Below are positions 22,689-25,621 of a stretch of 25,621 nt of DNA, piece after piece. Source of the stretch: DATIXD01 sp035518875 (GTDB lineage Bacteria; Pseudomonadota; Gammaproteobacteria; Methylococcales; Methylococcaceae); the NCBI GenBank assembly GCA_035518875.1, contig DATIXD010000329.1:1-25621 (forward strand), read 5' to 3'. Position 1 is the stretch's first letter. Every line of letters starts with the position of its first letter. A model generated the notes under the pieces. That model ran no database searches and was not told the DNA's origin. It saw only the letters and a list, made by a program, of their open reading frames with translations. The position numbers were made by a program, and so were the translations under genes.

Positions 22689-25037
22689 ATGGAGCCCGAT
22701 CTGAGCGCCGCCGCGCTTGAATACCATAGCCGTCCGACGCCGGGAAAAATCTCGGTGGCGCCCATCAAGGAACTTACCAATCAGCGCGACCTGGCGCTGG
22801 CTTACTCCCCCGGCGCAGCGGCTGCATGCCAGTCCATCGCGGGGGACCCGGAGCAGGCTGCGCAGCTGACCGCCCGCAGCAACCTCGTCGGCGTGGTGAC
22901 CAACGGCACGGCCGTGCTCGGCTTGGGTGCCATTGGCCCCCTTGCCGCGAAGCCGGTCATGGAGGGAAAAGCGTGCTTATTCAAAAAGTTCGCCGGGATC
23001 GATGTGTTCGACATCGAATTGGCAGAGCAAGACCCGGACCGGTTGGTGGCAATCATTGCCGCCATGGAGCCGACCTTCGGCGCCATTAATCTCGAGGATA
23101 TCCGAGCGCCCGAGTGCTTTTACATCGAGCGCGAGCTGCGCAACCGCATGAAAATCCCGGTGTTCCACGACGATCAGCACGGCACGGCGGTCGTGGTCGG
23201 CGCCGCGGTTCTGAACGGCCTGAAGCTTCTGGACAAGAATATCTCGGTGGTAAAACTGGTTACCAGCGGGGCGGGGGCTGCAGCGCTCGCCTGCCTGGAC
23301 CTGCTGGTGATGCTGGGCGTCAGGATCGAGAATATCTGGGTGACCGACATCCAGGGCGTGGTTTATGAAGGACGCAGCGAAGGGATGGACCCGCTCAAGG
23401 CACGCTACGCGCAAAGGACGGATGCCCGCACCCTGGCCGAGGTGATCGAAGGAGCGGATATCTTTCTGGGGCTATCGGCAGGCGGCGTGCTCAAGCCGGA
23501 GATGGTGGCGCCGATGGCCGCGCGTCCGCTCATTCTGGCGTTGGCCAATCCCGTCCCGGAGATCCTGCCCGAGGAGGTGCGCCGCGTGCGCGATGACGCC
23601 ATCATCGCCACGGGCCGCTCCGACTACCCGAACCAGGTCAACAATGTGCTTTGCTTCCCGTTCATCTTCCGTGGGGCGTTGGACGTGGGGGCTACTACGA
23701 TCACCGATGCCATGAAACTCGCCTCGGTGCGGGCGATCGCCCAACTCGCTCAGCAGGAAAGCGCCGAAGAGGTGGCGGCGGTCTATGGGGGCGAGGAGCT
23801 GGCCTTCGGTCCCGATTACATCATCCCCAAGCCGTTCGACCCTCGGCTGATCGTCACCATCGCCCCGGCAGTGGCCGAGGCGGCGATGGACTCCGGGGTA
23901 GCCACTCGCCCTCTCTCGGATTTCGACGCCTACCGGCAGCAACTCACGCAGTTCGTTTACCACTCCGGCACCCTGATGGCCCCGGTTTTTGCCGCAGCGA
24001 AGAAGGCTCGGCAGCGGGTGCTCTATTGCGAGGGTGAGGACGAGCGGGTCCTTCGGGCTGCGCAGGTCGTGGTGGACGAAAGGCTGGCCTGGCCGGTGCT
24101 CATCGGCCGGCCCGCAGTGGTCGCGATGCGCCTAAAGCGCCTGGGTTTGCGTATCCAGCCCGGAGGGGATTTCGAACTCGTCAACCCTGAGAGCGACCCG
24201 CGCTACAACGCGATCAGCCAAGAGTATTACCGTCTCACCGGACGCAAGGGCGTATCGCCGAAAATGGCCAAAGTGGCGGTGTTGCGCAGCACGACCCTGA
24301 TCGGTGCATTGTTACTCCGGCGGGGCGACGCCGATGCCCTCATTTGCGGCACCTATGGTCAGCTGAATCATCATTTGGTACACGTGGAGAATGTCATCGG
24401 TAGGGCACCGGGCGCAAACCTCGTCGCGACCATGAACGTGCTCCTGTTGCCCCGGCGTACCCTATTCATCTGTGATACCTATGTGAACAACGATCCCGGT
24501 GCGGAGCAGGTGGCTGAAATCACGCGGCTGGCGGTTGAGACCGTGCGTCGCTTCGGCATCGTGCCGAAAGTTGCGCTGCTGTCCCATTCCAATTTCGGCA
24601 GTTCGCATTCGCCTTCTGCCGTCAAGATGCGCCGAGCTCGGGAAATTCTTGCACAGCAGTTACCCGACCTGGAGCTGGATGGCGAGATGCACGGCGATGC
24701 GGCGCTTTCAGAAGAGATCCGCAACGGGGTGTATCCGGATTGCCTGCTCAAAGGAGAGGCGAACCTTTTGATCATGCCCAATCTCGATGCCGCCAATATC
24801 GCATTTACCCTACTCAAGGCGACGGGCGGCGAGGGTGTTACAGTGGGCCCGATTTTGCTCGGTGCCGCTCGTCCGGCGCACATTCTCACCCCGACCGCCA
24901 CGGTCCGGCGGCTGGTGAACATGACGGCTCTAGCGGTGGTGGAGGCCGGACAACAGGCAGCGATGATGGCGCGAGGCAGCGATGCAGCCTCAGAAGACGA
25001 GGTCGGAGAAGAACCCCTTCGAGGACAGGCGTATTGA
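22689..25037 (+). CDS. maeB: NADP-dependent malic enzyme with C-terminal phosphotransacetylase-like domain
   Basis: The protein has 782 residues, the size of MaeB-type enzymes, which decarboxylate malate to pyruvate with NADP. Residues about 1-425 are the malic enzyme: YSPGAAAACQSI, HDDQHGTA (160-167), a dinucleotide-binding SGAGAAALA (193-201) and the ANPVPE and SDYPNQVNNVL segments. Residues about 430-760 are the phosphate-acetyltransferase-like domain (YCEGEDERVLRAAQ, YRLTGRKGVSP, SHSNFGSS), which in this class serves as a regulatory, acetyl-CoA-responsive module rather than an active transferase. I chose the ATG at 22689 because GGAGA precedes it and the usual N-terminus (AALEYHSRPTPGKISV) follows; a TTG-like extension to 22593 is unlikely. 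It forms the malate-pyruvate branch beside pckG and gltA. Confidence 0.95.
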   Translation: MEPDLSAAALEYHSRPTPGKISVAPIKELTNQRDLALAYSPGAAAACQSIAGDPEQAAQLTARSNLVGVVTNGTAVLGLGAIGPLAAKPVMEGKACLFKKFAGIDVFDIELAEQDPDRLVAIIAAMEPTFGAINLEDIRAPECFYIERELRNRMKIPVFHDDQHGTAVVVGAAVLNGLKLLDKNISVVKLVTSGAGAAALACLDLLVMLGVRIENIWVTDIQGVVYEGRSEGMDPLKARYAQRTDARTLAEVIEGADIFLGLSAGGVLKPEMVAPMAARPLILALANPVPEILPEEVRRVRDDAIIATGRSDYPNQVNNVLCFPFIFRGALDVGATTITDAMKLASVRAIAQLAQQESAEEVAAVYGGEELAFGPDYIIPKPFDPRLIVTIAPAVAEAAMDSGVATRPLSDFDAYRQQLTQFVYHSGTLMAPVFAAAKKARQRVLYCEGEDERVLRAAQVVVDERLAWPVLIGRPAVVAMRLKRLGLRIQPGGDFELVNPESDPRYNAISQEYYRLTGRKGVSPKMAKVAVLRSTTLIGALLLRRGDADALICGTYGQLNHHLVHVENVIGRAPGANLVATMNVLLLPRRTLFICDTYVNNDPGAEQVAEITRLAVETVRRFGIVPKVALLSHSNFGSSHSPSAVKMRRAREILAQQLPDLELDGEMHGDAALSEEIRNGVYPDCLLKGEANLLIMPNLDAANIAFTLLKATGGEGVTVGPILLGAARPAHILTPTATVRRLVNMTALAVVEAGQQAAMMARGSDAASEDEVGEEPLRGQAY

Positions 25038-25183
25038 CCGCGTGCGTTTGCGTCTCATGCCGTGAGGGATCTGGTCCGTGAAGAAGGCGCCTTTGTGTGA
25101 AGACTTGAACAATTTTTCGCAGGGTTACCGCCGCGGAACTCGTAACATGTTCGGGATATGCATCGTCACCGAAGGCTGCGCCC

Positions 25184-25621
25184 ATGGCTGAGCATGTCCC
25201 GCGCCCACCCGTTGCGGCCGGCCGCTTCTATCCTGACGATGCCGAGTTGTTGCTGCTTCAAATCGAAGCCTGCTATACGCATCCATTAGGCCCTTACAGC
25301 TCAAAGGCCGCCCTGCCTGATCGTCCACCGTTGGCGTTGATCGTGCCACATGGTGCTCTGGGCCATGCCGGGCCGGTGACCGCCCATGCCTTTGCCTGCC
25401 TGGATTATTGGTCGCGGCGAGCGGGTGTTTTTCCCGAGTTGGTCGTGCTCCTGGGGCCCGACCATCTGGCACTGGGCGCTTCCGTGTCGGCAACCCGGCG
25501 GGATTATGTCACCCCGCTGGGTTGCCTACCGACTCATCTTGCCTTGGTGGATCGCTTGTGCGCGGCCGCGCAGGGAAAGGATGCTATGAGCTGGCTGACC
25601 GTGGCTGAAGCGGGGCACGAC
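25184..25621 (+). CDS. amrB: Memo/AmrB family protein (AmmeMemoRadiSam system protein B), 3' end outside window
   Basis: 146 codons are visible and remain open at the window edge; a full Memo protein has about 270. The start RPPVAAGRFYPDDAELL is the classic Memo N-terminus. The segments VPHGALGHAGPVTAHAF and VVLLGPDHLALGA correspond to the family's metal-site histidine regions; the first usually reads PHAGY.YSG, so this copy has a modified loop but keeps the His. In bacteria AmrB commonly accompanies an AMMECR1 protein and a radical-SAM enzyme; whether they follow here is not visible. Its biochemical role is unsettled, with extradiol-dioxygenase-like and redox roles proposed. GAAGG precedes the ATG. 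Confidence 0.85.
   Translation, partial: MAEHVPRPPVAAGRFYPDDAELLLLQIEACYTHPLGPYSSKAALPDRPPLALIVPHGALGHAGPVTAHAFACLDYWSRRAGVFPELVVLLGPDHLALGASVSATRRDYVTPLGCLPTHLALVDRLCAAAQGKDAMSWLTVAEAGHD

Noticed and set aside
22408..22720. Frames open on both strands before maeB
   Set aside because: Neither has a ribosome site or family signature; the + frame overlaps the maeB start in another frame.
1..25621. tRNA, rRNA, CRISPR arrays, intact insertion sequences, attachment sites and replication origins
   Set aside because: I looked for their usual signatures (cloverleaf ends, regularly spaced repeats, transposases, direct target repeats, DnaA-box clusters) and saw none.

Overview
The window is a gene-dense, fairly GC-rich stretch of a bacterial chromosome in which every convincing gene reads on the + strand. 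The protein families (type II citrate synthase, a PtsP-type GAF domain, proteobacterial Anbu, the DgcN/DgcA pair, MaeB) fit a gammaproteobacterium. A methanotroph-like lineage such as Methylococcales is a guess from general resemblance; no marker in the window proves it.

Layout. 1-304: 3' end of a histidine-rich heptad coiled-coil protein. 878-4913: a glucan phosphorylase with a fused N-terminal GAF domain, a HAD phosphatase and a small DUF2721 membrane protein. 5237-12794: an Anbu proteasome-like peptidase, an intrinsic terminator, then two overlapping giant genes for transglutaminase-amidoligase (DUF2126) proteins. The second giant protein appears to have lost catalytic residues in both enzymatic halves. 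13202-16758: citrate synthase, a terminator, then dgcN-dgcA (D-glutamate conversion through N-acetyl-D-glutamate). 16759-18784: two long non-coding stretches around a ParA/MinD-like ATPase. The first holds a good sigma70-like promoter, a short structured leader RNA resembling a GEMM-I (cyclic dinucleotide) riboswitch and a strong terminator. The second holds interleaved and nested perfect inverted repeats. 18785-25037: GTP-dependent PEP carboxykinase, a SHOCT-domain protein, a third stand-alone transglutaminase and a malic enzyme (MaeB). 25184-end: the start of a Memo/AmrB family protein.

Two themes link the genes. One is central carbon handling: glucan phosphorolysis, citrate synthase, PEP carboxykinase and malic enzyme. 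The other is amide and peptide-bond chemistry: three transglutaminase-fold proteins, two amidoligase-fold domains, an Anbu peptidase and a D-glutamate acetyltransferase/racemase pair. Anbu with transglutaminases and amidoligases recalls a predicted but uncharacterised peptide-synthesis or tagging system. The intact/degenerate DUF2126 pair is the most distinctive feature. The usual alpha-E and circularly permuted ATP-grasp partners are not in this window.

The main uncertainties are the identity of the leader RNA near 17.2 kb, the function of the structured region at 18.36-18.6 kb, and whether the amide-chemistry genes act together.
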